NCBI RefSeq assembly: GCF_019132845.1
Contig: NZ_JAHSPR010000004.1
Span: 248,001 to 312,000, forward strand
Direction: 5' to 3'
Length of the DNA: 64,000 nucleotides
From: Advenella alkanexedens
GTDB lineage: Bacteria > Pseudomonadota > Gammaproteobacteria > Burkholderiales > Burkholderiaceae_B
Shown here: positions 27,271-37,695 of the stretch, piece after piece
Layout of the letters: each line of letters starts with the position of its first letter
Numbering within the stretch: the stretch's first letter is position 1
The notes under the pieces: generated by a model
Told to the model about the DNA's origin: nothing
Databases searched by the model: none
Seen by the model: the letters and a program-made list of their open reading frames with translations, nothing else
Program-made: the position numbers and the translations under genes

Positions 27271-27747
27271 TTAATTATATGCGATCTCGATGATTTCGAA
27301 CTCTTTCTCGCCGGCGGGCACATTCACCATGACCACATCACCTTCCGATTTGCCAATCAGCGCACGGGCAACCGGGCTGGAAACGGAAATCAGGTTCTGG
27401 CGAATATCGGCCTCGAGATCACCCACAATCTGGTAAGTCACCGTTTCACTGGAACCCAGATCTTCGATAGTCACCGTTGCACCAAAAACAATACGATCAT
27501 CCACTTCCAATGTAGCCGGGTCAATGATATGCGCATTGGCCAAAGTGCCTTCAAGTTCCTTGATACGGCCTTCGATAAAACCCTGGCGCTCACGTGCGGC
27601 ATCATACTCGGCATTTTCAGACAAATCTCCCTGAGCGCGCGCCTCGGAGATTGCTTCAATGACATTGGGACGTTCGATGGTTTTCAAGCGGTGCAATTCT
27701 TCTTCTAAGCGCTTTGCACCACGCGCCGTTAATGGAATAGCTGCCAT
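27271..27747 (-). CDS. greA: transcription elongation factor GreA
   Basis: Rescues backtracked RNA polymerase by stimulating transcript cleavage. The 158 residues from MAAIPLTARGAKRLEEEL equal E. coli GreA in length. The coiled-coil tip ARAQGDLSENAEYDAARERQGF carries the essential acidic pair (Asp41/Glu44 region). The C-terminal FKBP-like domain holds TYQIVGDLEADIRQNLISVSSPVARALIGK. An upstream in-frame start (27759) would add four residues; 27747 matches the family start. Confidence 0.98.
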   Translation of the reverse strand: MAAIPLTARGAKRLEEELHRLKTIERPNVIEAISEARAQGDLSENAEYDAARERQGFIEGRIKELEGTLANAHIIDPATLEVDDRIVFGATVTIEDLGSSETVTYQIVGDLEADIRQNLISVSSPVARALIGKSEGDVVMVNVPAGEKEFEIIEIAYN

Positions 27748-27837
27748 AATTTCACACACTCATAAAAAACTAAACGCCCCGCATTATTTTTAAATAAATA
27801 CAGAGCGTTACAAATAAACACGCGTCTTTTTAAAAGA

Positions 27838-27872
27838 CAAAAAATTTCCCCGGTTCACTCTGAACCGGGGAA
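27838..27872 (-). terminator. Rho-independent terminator downstream of the permease gene
   Basis: A perfect 11-bp stem TTCCCCGGTTC/GAACCGGGGAA with a 5-nt loop. In minus-strand RNA it is followed by ATTTTTTG. It terminates the uracil/xanthine permease transcript before greA. Confidence 0.9.
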
Positions 27873-27986
27873 CTAACCACAATTGTGCTTAAATTTGATT
27901 AAAATTGCAAGTCATTTAATTAAAAGACATTTTTCTGTCGTCAAAAAACACGAACAAACGTCTACTCCGCTTTAACACCAGAAAAA

Positions 27987-29306
27987 TCAATACTTGCTTG
28001 CACGACAATTCAAGAGCGCATAAAGCAAAATGGCACCAAAAGTAGCCGTACCAATACCATTGAGCTCCAGAACCCCCATGGAAACTTTAAAATCTCCAGC
28101 GCCCAGAATCATGGTTACCGCCGCCACAATCAGGTTTTTATTGTCACTGAAATCAACCTGGTTAACCACCCAGATGCGGGCACCGGCAATAACGATAAGC
28201 CCAAAAACCACCACTGCAACACCACCCAGCACAGGGGCCGGAATGCTGTGAATCAGGGCCCCAAACTTGGGGGAAAAGCCCAGCAAGATGGCAAACAAGG
28301 CGGCAACCACAAACACGATGGTCGAATAAATGCGGGTCACGGCCATCACGCCGATATTTTCGGCATAGGTAGTAACGCCTGTTCCGCCCACCGAACCTGA
28401 CAGCATCGTCGCAACCCCATCCCCGACAAAAGCACGGCCCAGATACTGATCAAGATCCTGACCGGTCATGGCACTGACTGCCCGGATATGTCCCAGGTTT
28501 TCAGCCACCAGAATGACCGCCACCGGCACAATCACGGAAATGGCTGAAAGATTGAATTGAGGAGTGGCCAGGGAAGGCAAGCCAAACCATGCCGCATTCT
28601 GGATCGCGATAAAATCAATCGGCTGGCCCAGGCCCATGACATTGGCAAAAACCCAATACAGCACACTGGCCAAAACAAGCCCCACCAGAATCAGCAGGCG
28701 CTGTATGGTGCCTGAGGTAAAAACCGCAATAATGCCCACACATAGAATCGTCATAATCGACATGGCCGCTTCAAAATTACTGCCACTCCCCATGGCTCCC
28801 TTGGCCGCAATGGGTGCCAGATTCAAGCCAATCACGGCAACAATTGCGCCAGTGACAACCGGTGGCATCAGTTTTTCTATCCAGGCCGATCCATTGCCCC
28901 TTGAATTGGCATACCAAACGATAAGACCGATCAGGGTATAGACCGCACCGCAGGCAATGATGGCTCCCAAGGCCACCCCGATATTAAGGTTGGGGCCAGA
29001 ACCGGAATACCCGGTAACCGCCACGACGCCGCCGATGAAAGCAAAGCTGGAGCCCAGATAACTGGGTACTCTTCCTCCGACAAAGAGGAAAAAAATCAGG
29101 GTGCCAATACCCGACATCAAAATCGCCAGATTGGCATCAAAGCCCATCAATAATGGTGCCAGTACTGTTGAGCCGAACATGGCCACAACGTGCTGCACCC
29201 CCATGGCAACGGTTTGTCCTGCCGGCAAGTATTCATCAGGGGCAACCACCTGCCCGGGCTCAAGTTCGTCAACCTTGCGCCAGATTGGAAAATAGGATCC
29301 AGACAT
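27987..29306 (-). CDS. NCS2-family uracil/xanthine permease
   Basis: Inner-membrane nucleobase:cation symporter of the UraA/RutG group. The 439 residues hold about 14 hydrophobic spans. Family motifs are QHVVAMFGSTVLAPLLMGF near residue 40, VAENLGHIRAVSAMTGQDLD in the middle (conserved Glu), and GGTGVTTYAENIGVMAVTRIYS near residue 305, where the Glu binds the pyrimidine in UraA. TTYAENIG favours uracil over purine substrates. Monocistronic, with its own terminator. It is inserted between greA and carAB, which often lie close together in this order. Confidence 0.9.
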   Translation of the reverse strand: MSGSYFPIWRKVDELEPGQVVAPDEYLPAGQTVAMGVQHVVAMFGSTVLAPLLMGFDANLAILMSGIGTLIFFLFVGGRVPSYLGSSFAFIGGVVAVTGYSGSGPNLNIGVALGAIIACGAVYTLIGLIVWYANSRGNGSAWIEKLMPPVVTGAIVAVIGLNLAPIAAKGAMGSGSNFEAAMSIMTILCVGIIAVFTSGTIQRLLILVGLVLASVLYWVFANVMGLGQPIDFIAIQNAAWFGLPSLATPQFNLSAISVIVPVAVILVAENLGHIRAVSAMTGQDLDQYLGRAFVGDGVATMLSGSVGGTGVTTYAENIGVMAVTRIYSTIVFVVAALFAILLGFSPKFGALIHSIPAPVLGGVAVVVFGLIVIAGARIWVVNQVDFSDNKNLIVAAVTMILGAGDFKVSMGVLELNGIGTATFGAILLYALLNCRASKY

Positions 29307-29502
29307 TTCTTTCCCTTTAAAATTGTTTTACATAAATGCTGGAAGGAAAGTGTACGTCCTGAATGGCTTTGCTGGCAAGTAAATATAACAGGAAAACCAG
29401 GGGCAACCACTATTGGACAATTTAGTCAATCAATCGTATTGTGACATGGATATTGCCAGTCATATACCAAAAGCGATATTCCAACCACCAGGAGACAAAA
29501 CC

Positions 29503-30505
29503 ATGAAAGCCAAACTGAAACAAGGGCTCAAATGTGCCGTTTTAACCCTGATGCTCACCAGCGCCCCCAGCGCTTTTGCCGGTACCGTGACCATCATCAC
29601 CTCTTTTCCCTAGGAACTTACCCAAGCCTATAAAAACGCTTTTGAAAAAGCCAACCCTGACATCAAACTTGAAATATTAAATAAAAACACCGTTTCAGGA
29701 ATTGCCTATGTCCGAGAAACCCCGGAAGGTCAACGCCCCGAAGTTTTCTGGGCCAGCGCTCCCGATGCCTTTGAGGTTCTGGGGGCTGCCGGTCTGCTTG
29801 AAAAGGCGGGCGATATCTCAAATCCTGATGTCCCCGACAAAATCGGCAGTTTCCCCATTAATGATCCCAGCGGCCTATTCCTAGGGCAGGCACTGGCCGG
29901 CTACGGCATCATGTATAACACCCGCTTTCTTAAAGCCAAGAACCTGGCAGAACCCAAAGAATGGCACGACCTGCTCAAGCCGGAATGGTATGGCAATGTG
30001 GGCATGACCTCTCCATCACGTTCAGGCACGCAGCACCTGACCGTTGAAACCATTTTGCATAGGTGAGGGCTGGGATGAGGGCTGGAACACCATTTTTCGC
30101 ATGGCTGGCAACAGCAGCGCCTTAACCGAACGCTCGTTTGGCGTACCCGATGGCATCAATAACGGGCAATTCGGCGCAGGCCCGGTCATTGACTTTTTTG
30201 GACTATCCAGCAAATTTTCAAATTTTCCGGTTGAGTTTGTTTATCCGGAAACAACCGCCATCGTACCCGCCAATATCGCACTGATCAGCGGTGCCAAAAA
30301 TACAGGGGAAGGCCGCGTCACCGCCCGCGAAACCAATAAAGTCTCTCTTTATGTCGATGCAATTGGGGAACTGCACATTCCCGTCAACGGTGAGGTCCCT
30401 GAAGATGATGTTCTGGCGGCCAGGCGGTTGCACTTGCCCTACCCCCGTCACAAATACGCTTATTGCCAACGTCCACCACCCGTATCGCCTAAAGTAATAC
30501 AATAG
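29503..30505 (+). pseudogene. decayed ABC transporter substrate-binding protein gene
   Basis: A family 1 (iron/thiamine-type) extracellular binding protein gene broken in at least three ways. It starts MKAKLKQGLKCAVLTLML with a signal peptide and good ribosome site (CAGGAGAC). After 36 codons (TVTIITSFP) an in-frame TAG at 29611 interrupts. The same frame continues as ELTQAYKNAFEKANPDIKLE, VSGIAYVRETPEGQRPEVFW and MTSPSRSGTQHLTVETIL, until a frameshift near 30058. The next frame carries GEGWDEGWNTIFRMAGN, ERSFGVPDGINNGQFGAGP and PETTAIVPANIALISGAKNT. After that homology stops: the last 60 codons are unrelated to the usual C-terminal lobe. Loss of function is near certain. Confidence 0.9.
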
Positions 30506-30546
30506 AGCATTATTGAATTGAACAGGCAAATTGCTTTAAGAAACCC

Positions 30547-31173
30547 ATGTCACATACTGATATCTGGATTATCCGTCATGGAGAAACCGACTGGAACAGC
30601 GAACGCCGTTTGCAGGGCTGGCGAGATATTCCACTGAATGAGGCCGGCCTGGCTCAGGCAGAAAACCTGTGCAGGCACCTTAACCGGGATTTCTTTCCGG
30701 TTTTACCCCATCATATCTACACCAGCGACCTGCAGCGTGCCTATCATACCGCGCTGCCTTATGCGCGTGCCAACAATCTTGACATTACCACCCTGCCCGG
30801 CCTGCGTGAACGCAACTATGGCATTCTGGAAGGCAAACACTGGTCCGTCCTGAAAGAATACAACGCCATCCGTGAAGAAAACCTGGCCATCGAACTTAAC
30901 CAGAAAGAACACCAGGCTGAATCCCTGCAAACATTCTACGATCGAATCAGAAACACCCTGCTTGACCTGGCAAGGCAACACCTGAACGAAACACTGCTTG
31001 TCATTTCCCATGGTGGTGCCATTGACATGATGTGGCGGGCGGCCCATCAACTGCCTCCCAATGCCCCCCGTGAATTTACGCAACGCAATACATCCATTAA
31101 CCGTTTGCAAATTTCCCCTGAAAACAAATGGTCGGTCATATCGTGGGCCGATGCCAGTCATCTTGACCAATGA
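30547..31173 (+). CDS. histidine phosphatase family protein (GpmB-like)
   Basis: A 208-residue branch 1 histidine phosphatase. The catalytic RHG motif is at residues 10-12 (IIRHGETDWNSERRLQGW), with Glu13. The second Arg lies in DLQRAYHTALPYA, the acid/base Glu in RERNYGILEGKHW near residue 97, and the second His in LVISHGGAIDMM near residue 157. All catalytic residues are present. The substrate (phosphoglycerate, cofactor phosphate or other) cannot be told. It is followed after 70 bp by a YchJ-like gene on the same strand. Confidence 0.92.
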   Translation: MSHTDIWIIRHGETDWNSERRLQGWRDIPLNEAGLAQAENLCRHLNRDFFPVLPHHIYTSDLQRAYHTALPYARANNLDITTLPGLRERNYGILEGKHWSVLKEYNAIREENLAIELNQKEHQAESLQTFYDRIRNTLLDLARQHLNETLLVISHGGAIDMMWRAAHQLPPNAPREFTQRNTSINRLQISPENKWSVISWADASHLDQ

Positions 31174-31242
31174 CTCATCAAAAACCAACCATCCACCCCT
31201 AACCCTATTTCCGGCCATGCCCAGGAATCAAGGAGCGCAGTC

Positions 31243-31659
31243 ATGAGTAAAAAGAAAGATAAAAACACTGAAAAAGCAGTCTGCCCCTGCGGGGGCCATC
31301 AGGAAAAAAAACCATTTGCAGAATGCTGTGAGCCTTATCTCCTGGGTCAGGAACAAGCCCCGGATGCAGAGCGTCTGATGCGATCACGCTATTCTGCCTA
31401 CGTACACAGCAATGAGCATTACCTGCTGAATACCTGGCACCCGAGCACGCGACCAACCGCCCTTGATCTGGAAACGGCACCACCACAATGGCTGGGCCTG
31501 ACCGTACATGAATTCCATGAGATTGATGCCGACCATCAAGAAGTGTCTTTCACCGCCAAATACAAGCAAAACGGGAAAGCCTTTAAAATGCATGAAAACA
31601 GCCGTTTCGTGAAAGAAGATGGCAAATGGTTTTATTTTGATGGCGATGTGGTGGAATAA
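31243..31659 (+). CDS. YchJ-family (UPF0225) Cys-rich protein
   Basis: A 138-residue protein of the YchJ family. The N-terminal SEC-C-like zinc site has CPCGG near residues 14-18 and ECCEPYL near residue 29. The conserved core LMRSRYSAYVHSNEHYLLNTWHPSTR lies near residue 50 and the end is typical (DGKWFYFDGDVVE). The family adopts an NTF2-like fold and has no firmly known function. It may be co-transcribed with the phosphatase gene and the following SDR gene (26 bp). Confidence 0.9.
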   Translation: MSKKKDKNTEKAVCPCGGHQEKKPFAECCEPYLLGQEQAPDAERLMRSRYSAYVHSNEHYLLNTWHPSTRPTALDLETAPPQWLGLTVHEFHEIDADHQEVSFTAKYKQNGKAFKMHENSRFVKEDGKWFYFDGDVVE

Positions 31660-31685
31660 AAAGCGGCTTCCCGAAGGATAACAAG

Positions 31686-32447
31686 ATGCGTATTTTCATA
31701 ACAGGCGCCAGCAGCGGGCTTGGCAAAGCCCTGGCAACCGCTTATGCCAAACAAGGCGCCAGCCTGGGACTGCTTGGACGCAATACAGGTGCACTGGAAG
31801 AACTGGCGGCCAGCCTGCCCGGACAACACCGGGTTTATGCCCTGGATATTTTAAACAGAAGCGCCCTGCATGAGGCCGCCCGCGATTTTCTGGCGCAAGG
31901 ACCGGTTGATATCGTGATTGCCTGTGCCGGTATCAGCATTGGCACCTTGACCGAATATGAAGAAGACTTCGTCCAATTCCAGAAGGTGATCAACACCAAC
32001 CTGCTGGCCATGGTCGCCACCTTTGAGCCGTTCATCAAATCCATGAAAGCACGGGACAGCGGCACGCTGGTGGGCATCAGCAGCGTGGCCGGTGTACGCG
32101 GCTTGCCTGGCTCCAGCGCCTATTCTGCCTCCAAGGCGGCTACTACCACCTATCTGGAAAGCCTGCGGGTTGACTTGCACAATACCCGCCTTAAAGTAGT
32201 CACCATCGCGCCCGGGTTTATCGATACCCCCATGACGCAACACAATCCGTATAAAATGCCCTTCCTGATGCAGCCCGAGGACTTTGCCGATGCAGCCCTG
32301 AAGGCCATCGATAAAGGCTGCAGCTATACCGTTATTCCCTGGCAAATGGGAGTCGTGGCCAAACTGCTCAAATGGATCCCAAACCCGGTTTATGATTATT
32401 TTGCCTTCAAGTCGGGCAGAAAACCCAGAAACGGCTCACTGTCCTGA
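31686..32447 (+). CDS. short-chain dehydrogenase/reductase
   Basis: A 253-residue Rossmann-fold oxidoreductase. Cofactor motif TGASSGLG lies at residues 6-13, the NAG-like CAGIS near residue 80, catalytic Ser near 133 (GISSVAG) and Tyr146-x3-Lys150 (YSASK). The C-terminal part ends AKLLKWIPNPVYDYFAFKSG, with a hydrophobic or membrane-associating flavour seen in SDRs acting on lipids. The substrate is unknown. It starts 26 bp after the ychJ-like gene. Confidence 0.9.
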   Translation: MRIFITGASSGLGKALATAYAKQGASLGLLGRNTGALEELAASLPGQHRVYALDILNRSALHEAARDFLAQGPVDIVIACAGISIGTLTEYEEDFVQFQKVINTNLLAMVATFEPFIKSMKARDSGTLVGISSVAGVRGLPGSSAYSASKAATTTYLESLRVDLHNTRLKVVTIAPGFIDTPMTQHNPYKMPFLMQPEDFADAALKAIDKGCSYTVIPWQMGVVAKLLKWIPNPVYDYFAFKSGRKPRNGSLS

Positions 32448-32463
32448 TGGCATCACAAACCAA

Positions 32464-32501
32464 AAGGACTGACCCCGGATTCGTCACCGATTCAGTCCTT
32501 A
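32464..32501. terminator. bidirectional terminator between SDR and bacterioferritin genes
   Basis: AAGGACTGA...TCAGTCCTT, a 9-bp stem with a long inner loop between convergent genes. T-rich bases follow on the plus strand (TTATTC) and TTTTGG on the minus strand. Confidence 0.65.
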
Positions 32502-32568
32502 TTCAACCCGATTTTGCCTGGGCACCAATGCACGCGTGGTTTATGGTTTATGGCTTCAGATAAAATCA

Positions 32569-33033
32569 TTACAACTGCGATTGCAGGTAATTTTCCAGCC
32601 CCACATGCCTGATTAAATTCAGCTGCTGCTCCAGCCAGTGGGCATGATCCTGCTCGGTATCATCAAGCTGTTTCAGCAACAAATCACGTGATACATAATC
32701 ACCATGCTGCTCACACAGTGCCATGCCTTTTTTCAGGTTTTCACGCACCTCATATTCGGTGTCCAAATCATGCTGCAACATTTCAGGCACGTCTTTACCC
32801 ACGTTGATTTTGGCGGGAACCATATCCGGTGTTCCCTCGAGCATAAGAATACGACGAATCAGATCATCTGCATGACCGGTTTCATCTTCCATTTCATGAC
32901 CAATACGGGCGGCCAGTTTGGTGTAGCCCCACTCATCATACATGCGGGAATGAATAAAATATTGATCGCGGGCGGCCAATTCACCAGTGAGCAATTGATT
33001 TAAAAATGCAACTACTTCGTGATGTCCTTTCAT
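32569..33033 (-). CDS. bfr: bacterioferritin, predicted non-haem subunit
   Basis: Iron-storage protein; 154 residues form a 24-subunit shell. Ferroxidase ligands are all present: Glu18, Glu51, His54, Glu93, Glu127 and His130. The haem-binding Met at position 52 of E. coli Bfr is Thr here (Glu51-Thr52-Gly53-His54), so this chain should not bind haem by the usual Met pair. It may form a ferritin-like shell alone or mix with a haem-binding partner encoded elsewhere. Convergent with the SDR gene. Confidence 0.93.
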   Translation of the reverse strand: MKGHHEVVAFLNQLLTGELAARDQYFIHSRMYDEWGYTKLAARIGHEMEDETGHADDLIRRILMLEGTPDMVPAKINVGKDVPEMLQHDLDTEYEVRENLKKGMALCEQHGDYVSRDLLLKQLDDTEQDHAHWLEQQLNLIRHVGLENYLQSQL

Positions 33034-33082
33034 GATAATAAATTCCTTTTTATGAAGGTGGTGAATAGATTATAACCAGTTT

Positions 33083-33115
33083 AAAAAAATGCCCGCACAA
33101 GGCGGGCATTTTTTT
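33083..33115 (-). terminator. Rho-independent terminator of carAB
   Basis: An 8-bp stem ATGCCCGC/GCGGGCAT, flanked by A-run and T-run, so it can work in both directions. It lies about 60 bp past the carB stop and just upstream of the bfr start. Confidence 0.9.
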
Positions 33116-33173
33116 AATGTCTGGCAACAGGCGTAAAGAAAAAAACCGTTACGCCCCTTGCCCTGCAGCAAGA

Positions 33174-36100
33174 TTATGCCGCGTTGATGGAAGCATGCAA
33201 TGATTGCAGGGAATACACTTTCATACCCTGTGAGTCACGCAAATACTGCATACCTTCAACTGCGGCACGGGCACCTGCAATCGTAGTGAAGAAAGTAACC
33301 CGGGCAGCCAAAGCCTGGGTACGGATGGTACGGGAGTCCTGAATGGCGTTACGACGCTCTTCAACCGTATTGATCACCATGGCGATTTCACCGTTTTTAA
33401 TCATGTCAACAATATGTGGACGACCTTCGGTGACTTTATTAACCGCCAATACCGGCAGACCCGCCTCTTCCAGCGCAGCAGCCGTGCCACGGGTGGCAAC
33501 AAGCTTAAAGCCCAGATCGTGCAAGCCCTTGGCAATATCAACCGCCTTGGCCTTGTCCTGGTCTTTGACACTGATAAAGACCGTACCACTTTCTGGCAAA
33601 ATAACACCGGCAGCCAGCTGGGATTTAACAAAGGCCTCGCCAAAGGTTTCGCCAACCCCCATGACCTCACCGGTGGACTTCATTTCAGGGCCGAGAATGG
33701 TGTCAACACCCGGGAATTTGACGAAGGGGAATACCGCTTCTTTGACCGAGTAGTAAGAAGGCGTGATTTCCTTGCCGATACCCTGCTCAGCCAGGGTTTT
33801 ACCTGCCATGACACGCGCCGCGATTTTGGCCAGTTGCAAGCCGGTAACCTTGGAAACATAAGGAACCGTACGTGAAGCACGTGGATTGACTTCCAGCACA
33901 TAAACATCACCGTTCTGAATGGCAAACTGCACATTCATCAAGCCCTTGACGTTCAGTGCCTTGGCCATCAAGCCGGTTTGACGCTTGATTTCCTCGATGA
34001 CCTCGGCGGACAGGGAATACGGTGGCAAGCTGCATGCGGAGTCACCAGAGTGAACACCCGCCTGTTCGATATGCTCCATGACGCCGCCGATAAACACGGT
34101 TTCACCATCAGCCAGACAGTCCACATCAACTTCGGTCGCATTGTTCAGGAAGCGATCCAAAAGCACTGGAGAGTCGTTGCTGACTTTAACCGCTTCACGC
34201 ATATAGCGCTCGAGGTCAGTTTGTTCGTGAACAATTTCCATGGCGCGGCCACCCAGCACATAGCTTGGACGAACCACCAGCGGATAACCGATTTCAGCGG
34301 CATGGGCAATGGCTTCAGCTTCTGTACGCGCAGTACGGTTTGGTGGCTGACGCAGACCCAGTTTTTGCAACAGTTTCTGGAAACGCTCACGATCTTCAGC
34401 CACATCGATGGATTCGGGGCTGGTACCAATAATAGGCACCCCATTGGCTTCAAGGGCACGGGCCAGTTTCAGCGGCGTTTGGCCACCGTACTGAACAATC
34501 ATGCCTTCAGGTTTTTCAAGATGGACGATTTCAAGAACGTCTTCAAGCGTTAATGGCTCGAAATACAGACGATCGGAAGTGTCATAATCGGTAGAAACGG
34601 TTTCAGGGTTGCAGTTGATCATGATGGTTTCGTAACCATCTTCACGCAATGACAAGGAAGCATGCACACAGCAGTAATCAAACTCGATACCCTGGCCAAT
34701 ACGGTTGGGACCACCACCGAGCACGATGATTTTTTTCTTGTCGGTGGGTTCTGCTTCGCATTCTTCCTCGTAGGTGGAATACATATATGCGGTTTTGGTG
34801 GCAAACTCTGCGGCGCAGGTATCAACGCGCTTGTAAACCGGACGAACACCCAACTGATGACGCACCTTACGTACTTCAGACTCTGAAACGTCAAGCAGGA
34901 AAGCCAGGCGACGATCTGAAAAACCACGACGCTTGAGTTGACGCATCACGTTTTCATCAAGATCGGCCAGTGTTTTTTGCTCAAGCGCCAATTCGATTTC
35001 CACGATTTCCTGGATTTGATGCAGGAACCAGGGGTCAATCTTGGTTAAAGCATGCACCTCATCAAGGGTGAAACCCTGGGCAAATGCATCGCCCACGTAC
35101 CAGATACGCTCGGGGCCGGGTTCTGCCAATTCAACCTGCAGTTTTTCACGGTCCAGGGTTTTCTGGTTCAGGCCATCAACACCCACTTCCAGGCCACGCA
35201 GGGCTTTCTGGAAAGACTCCTGGAAAGTACGGCCCATGGCCATGACTTCACCCACGGATTTCATTTGAGTCGTCAGGTGAGAATCGGCCTGGGGGAATTT
35301 TTCGAAAGCAAACCGCGGGATTTTGGTAACCACATAATCGATGGTTGGCTCGAAAGAAGCCGGTGTTGTACCACCCGTAATTTCGTTTTGCAGCTCATCA
35401 AGTGTATAACCAACCGCCAGGCGGGCAGCGACTTTGGCAATCGGGAAACCGGTTGCCTTGGAAGCCAGCGCTGAAGAGCGAGACACGCGCGGGTTCATTT
35501 CAATCACAATCATACGACCGTTATCGGGATTGACCGCAAACTGCACGTTGGAACCACCGGTATCCACACCAATTTCACGCAATACCGCGATGGAGGCGTT
35601 ACGCATGATTTGGTATTCTTTGTCTGTCATGGTTTGGGCAGGTGCCACGGTGATGGAGTCACCGGTATGCACGCCCATGGGATCCAGGTTCTCGATAGAG
35701 CAAATGATGATACAGTTGTCCGCCTTGTCGCGCACCACTTCCATTTCAAACTCTTTCCAACCCAGCAGGGATTCTTCAATCAGCAATTCTTTGGTGGGAG
35801 AAGCCTCCAGGCCACGACGGCAGATAATCTCGAACTCTTCGGGATTATAGGCAATACCGCCACCGCTACCACCCAGTGTAAAGCTGGGGCGAATGACCAC
35901 TGGAAAACCGGCCGTACCGATTTCTGCGGCAATGTTTTTTTGTACTTCCCAGGCTTCTTCCATGCTGTGAGCCACACCGGACTTGGCAGACTCAAGACCG
36001 ATGGATTCCATGGCCTGTTTGAATTTAAGACGGTCTTCGGCCTTTTCAATCGCGTGCTCGTTAGCACCAATGAGTTCTACGTTATGCTTGGCCAAAACAC

Positions 36101-36416
36101 CGTTATGAGCCAGATCCAGCGCACAGTTAAGTGCGGTTTGACCACCCATGGTGGGCAACAGGGCATCCGGCTTTTCAGCTTCGATGATTTTTTCCACAGA
36201 CTGCCATGTGATGGGCTCGATATAGGTGACATCGGCCGTTTCAGGGTCTGTCATGATGGTGGCGGGATTACTGTTAACCAGAATGGTACGGTAACCCTCT
36301 GCCTTCAGGGCTTTACAGGCCTGGGCACCCGAGTAGTCAAACTCACATGCCTGGCCAATAATGATGGGGCCTGCCCCAATAATAAGAATGCTTTTTATGT
36401 CGGTACGCTTTGGCAT
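33174..36416 (-). CDS. carB: carbamoyl-phosphate synthase large subunit
   Basis: Makes carbamoyl phosphate from bicarbonate, ammonia and two ATP, for arginine and pyrimidine synthesis. The 1080 residues hold two homologous ATP-grasp halves. The first begins [20 protein letters not shown] and has [21 protein letters not shown] and [16 protein letters not shown]. The second has [41 protein letters not shown] and [11 protein letters not shown]. The C-terminal MGS-like allosteric domain starts near residue 940. It follows carA by 6 bp and ends in a strong terminator. Confidence 0.98.
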   Translation of the reverse strand: MPKRTDIKSILIIGAGPIIIGQACEFDYSGAQACKALKAEGYRTILVNSNPATIMTDPETADVTYIEPITWQSVEKIIEAEKPDALLPTMGGQTALNCALDLAHNGVLAKHNVELIGANEHAIEKAEDRLKFKQAMESIGLESAKSGVAHSMEEAWEVQKNIAAEIGTAGFPVVIRPSFTLGGSGGGIAYNPEEFEIICRRGLEASPTKELLIEESLLGWKEFEMEVVRDKADNCIIICSIENLDPMGVHTGDSITVAPAQTMTDKEYQIMRNASIAVLREIGVDTGGSNVQFAVNPDNGRMIVIEMNPRVSRSSALASKATGFPIAKVAARLAVGYTLDELQNEITGGTTPASFEPTIDYVVTKIPRFAFEKFPQADSHLTTQMKSVGEVMAMGRTFQESFQKALRGLEVGVDGLNQKTLDREKLQVELAEPGPERIWYVGDAFAQGFTLDEVHALTKIDPWFLHQIQEIVEIELALEQKTLADLDENVMRQLKRRGFSDRRLAFLLDVSESEVRKVRHQLGVRPVYKRVDTCAAEFATKTAYMYSTYEEECEAEPTDKKKIIVLGGGPNRIGQGIEFDYCCVHASLSLREDGYETIMINCNPETVSTDYDTSDRLYFEPLTLEDVLEIVHLEKPEGMIVQYGGQTPLKLARALEANGVPIIGTSPESIDVAEDRERFQKLLQKLGLRQPPNRTARTEAEAIAHAAEIGYPLVVRPSYVLGGRAMEIVHEQTDLERYMREAVKVSNDSPVLLDRFLNNATEVDVDCLADGETVFIGGVMEHIEQAGVHSGDSACSLPPYSLSAEVIEEIKRQTGLMAKALNVKGLMNVQFAIQNGDVYVLEVNPRASRTVPYVSKVTGLQLAKIAARVMAGKTLAEQGIGKEITPSYYSVKEAVFPFVKFPGVDTILGPEMKSTGEVMGVGETFGEAFVKSQLAAGVILPESGTVFISVKDQDKAKAVDIAKGLHDLGFKLVATRGTAAALEEAGLPVLAVNKVTEGRPHIVDMIKNGEIAMVINTVEERRNAIQDSRTIRTQALAARVTFFTTIAGARAAVEGMQYLRDSQGMKVYSLQSLHASINAA

Positions 36417-36422
36417 AATACT

Positions 36423-37580
36423 CTACTTTTGCTGTGCCATTTGGCTGATGAATTTATCGAACAGGACAATAATGTCATGAGGGCCGGGGCTGGCTTCAGG
36501 GTGCCCCTGGAAGCAGAAGGCGGGACGATCGGTCAGTTCGAAACCTTGCAAGGTGCCGTCAAACAGTGATACGTGGGTAACACGTGCATTGGCTGGCAAA
36601 GTGCCGGCATCTACTGCAAAACCGTGGTTTTGGGAGGTAATGTAAACACGACCGGTTTGTACGTCCTTGACAGGATGATTGTCACCATGATGGCCTGTTT
36701 TCATTTTCAGGGTTTGGGCACCAATAGCCTGCGCCAGGATTTGCTGCCCAAGACAAATGCCAAACAGCGGAATTTTTTTATCGAGAAGGGTTTTAACAGC
36801 TTCGACCGCATAACCGCAAGCACTTGGATCTCCTGGGCCATTAGCCAGGAAAATGCCATCAGGATTAAGGGCCAGAACTTCTTCTGCAGGTGTTGTGGCA
36901 GGCACCACCGTTAAGCGGCAACCCTTATCGGCCAGAATGCGCAAAATATTTGACTTCACGCCAAAATCATAGGCAACCACATGGTAGCTGGACTGGTTGG
37001 GCCGGGTATAACCCTTGCCCAATTGCCAGGTGCCTTCAGACCAGTTCTCGATTTGCTGGCGGCTGACCTGACTGGCCAGATCCTGGCCTTGCATACCCTT
37101 GTAACCACGCGCCAGTTCAAGTGCTTTTTCCACATCATCACCAACCAGGATACACGCACCCTGCGCACCTTTTTCACGCAACAGGCGCGTGATTTTACGG
37201 GTATCCACCTCTGAAATGGCCACGATGCCATTTTCTTTGAGATATTCAGGCAGTGACTGGGTGGCACGGAAATTTGAAATACGATCCGGGCAATTGCGGA
37301 TAACCATACCAGCAGCATGTGTCTTGAAAGATTCAACATCTTCCTTGTTAACACCCGTATTACCAATATGCGGGTAGGTGAAGCTGACAATTTGCTGGGA
37401 ATAACTGGGATCGGTCAGGATTTCCTGAAAACCAGTCATTGAGGTGTTGAAAACCAGTTCGGCTACGGTATGTCCGTTGGCGCCAATGGAAATGCCTTTA
37501 AATACAGTACCATCGGCCAAAGCCAGAATTGCGGTAGGGAATTCTGTGTTTTCCCCGAAAATATGTGACGGCAGCGTCAT
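36423..37580 (-). CDS. carA: carbamoyl-phosphate synthase small subunit (glutaminase)
   Basis: Hydrolyses glutamine and channels ammonia to CarB. The 385 residues contain the N-terminal CarA domain ([22 protein letters not shown]) and a class I glutamine amidotransferase domain. Its triad is Cys276 (FGICLGQQ), His360 and Glu362 ([11 protein letters not shown]). It lies 6 bp upstream of carB. No attenuator or operator was recognised in the 115 bp upstream. Confidence 0.98.
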   Translation of the reverse strand: MTLPSHIFGENTEFPTAILALADGTVFKGISIGANGHTVAELVFNTSMTGFQEILTDPSYSQQIVSFTYPHIGNTGVNKEDVESFKTHAAGMVIRNCPDRISNFRATQSLPEYLKENGIVAISEVDTRKITRLLREKGAQGACILVGDDVEKALELARGYKGMQGQDLASQVSRQQIENWSEGTWQLGKGYTRPNQSSYHVVAYDFGVKSNILRILADKGCRLTVVPATTPAEEVLALNPDGIFLANGPGDPSACGYAVEAVKTLLDKKIPLFGICLGQQILAQAIGAQTLKMKTGHHGDNHPVKDVQTGRVYITSQNHGFAVDAGTLPANARVTHVSLFDGTLQGFELTDRPAFCFQGHPEASPGPHDIIVLFDKFISQMAQQK

Positions 37581-37695
37581 AAAACCCCAAGTTCTAAAAT
37601 CAATAAGTAAACCTTGTTATTATACTGTTTTATTGATTTTCTATTGGAAATTTTACGTTTTTCTCACGAAAAAAAACGTTATTTTCTTTAATTTT

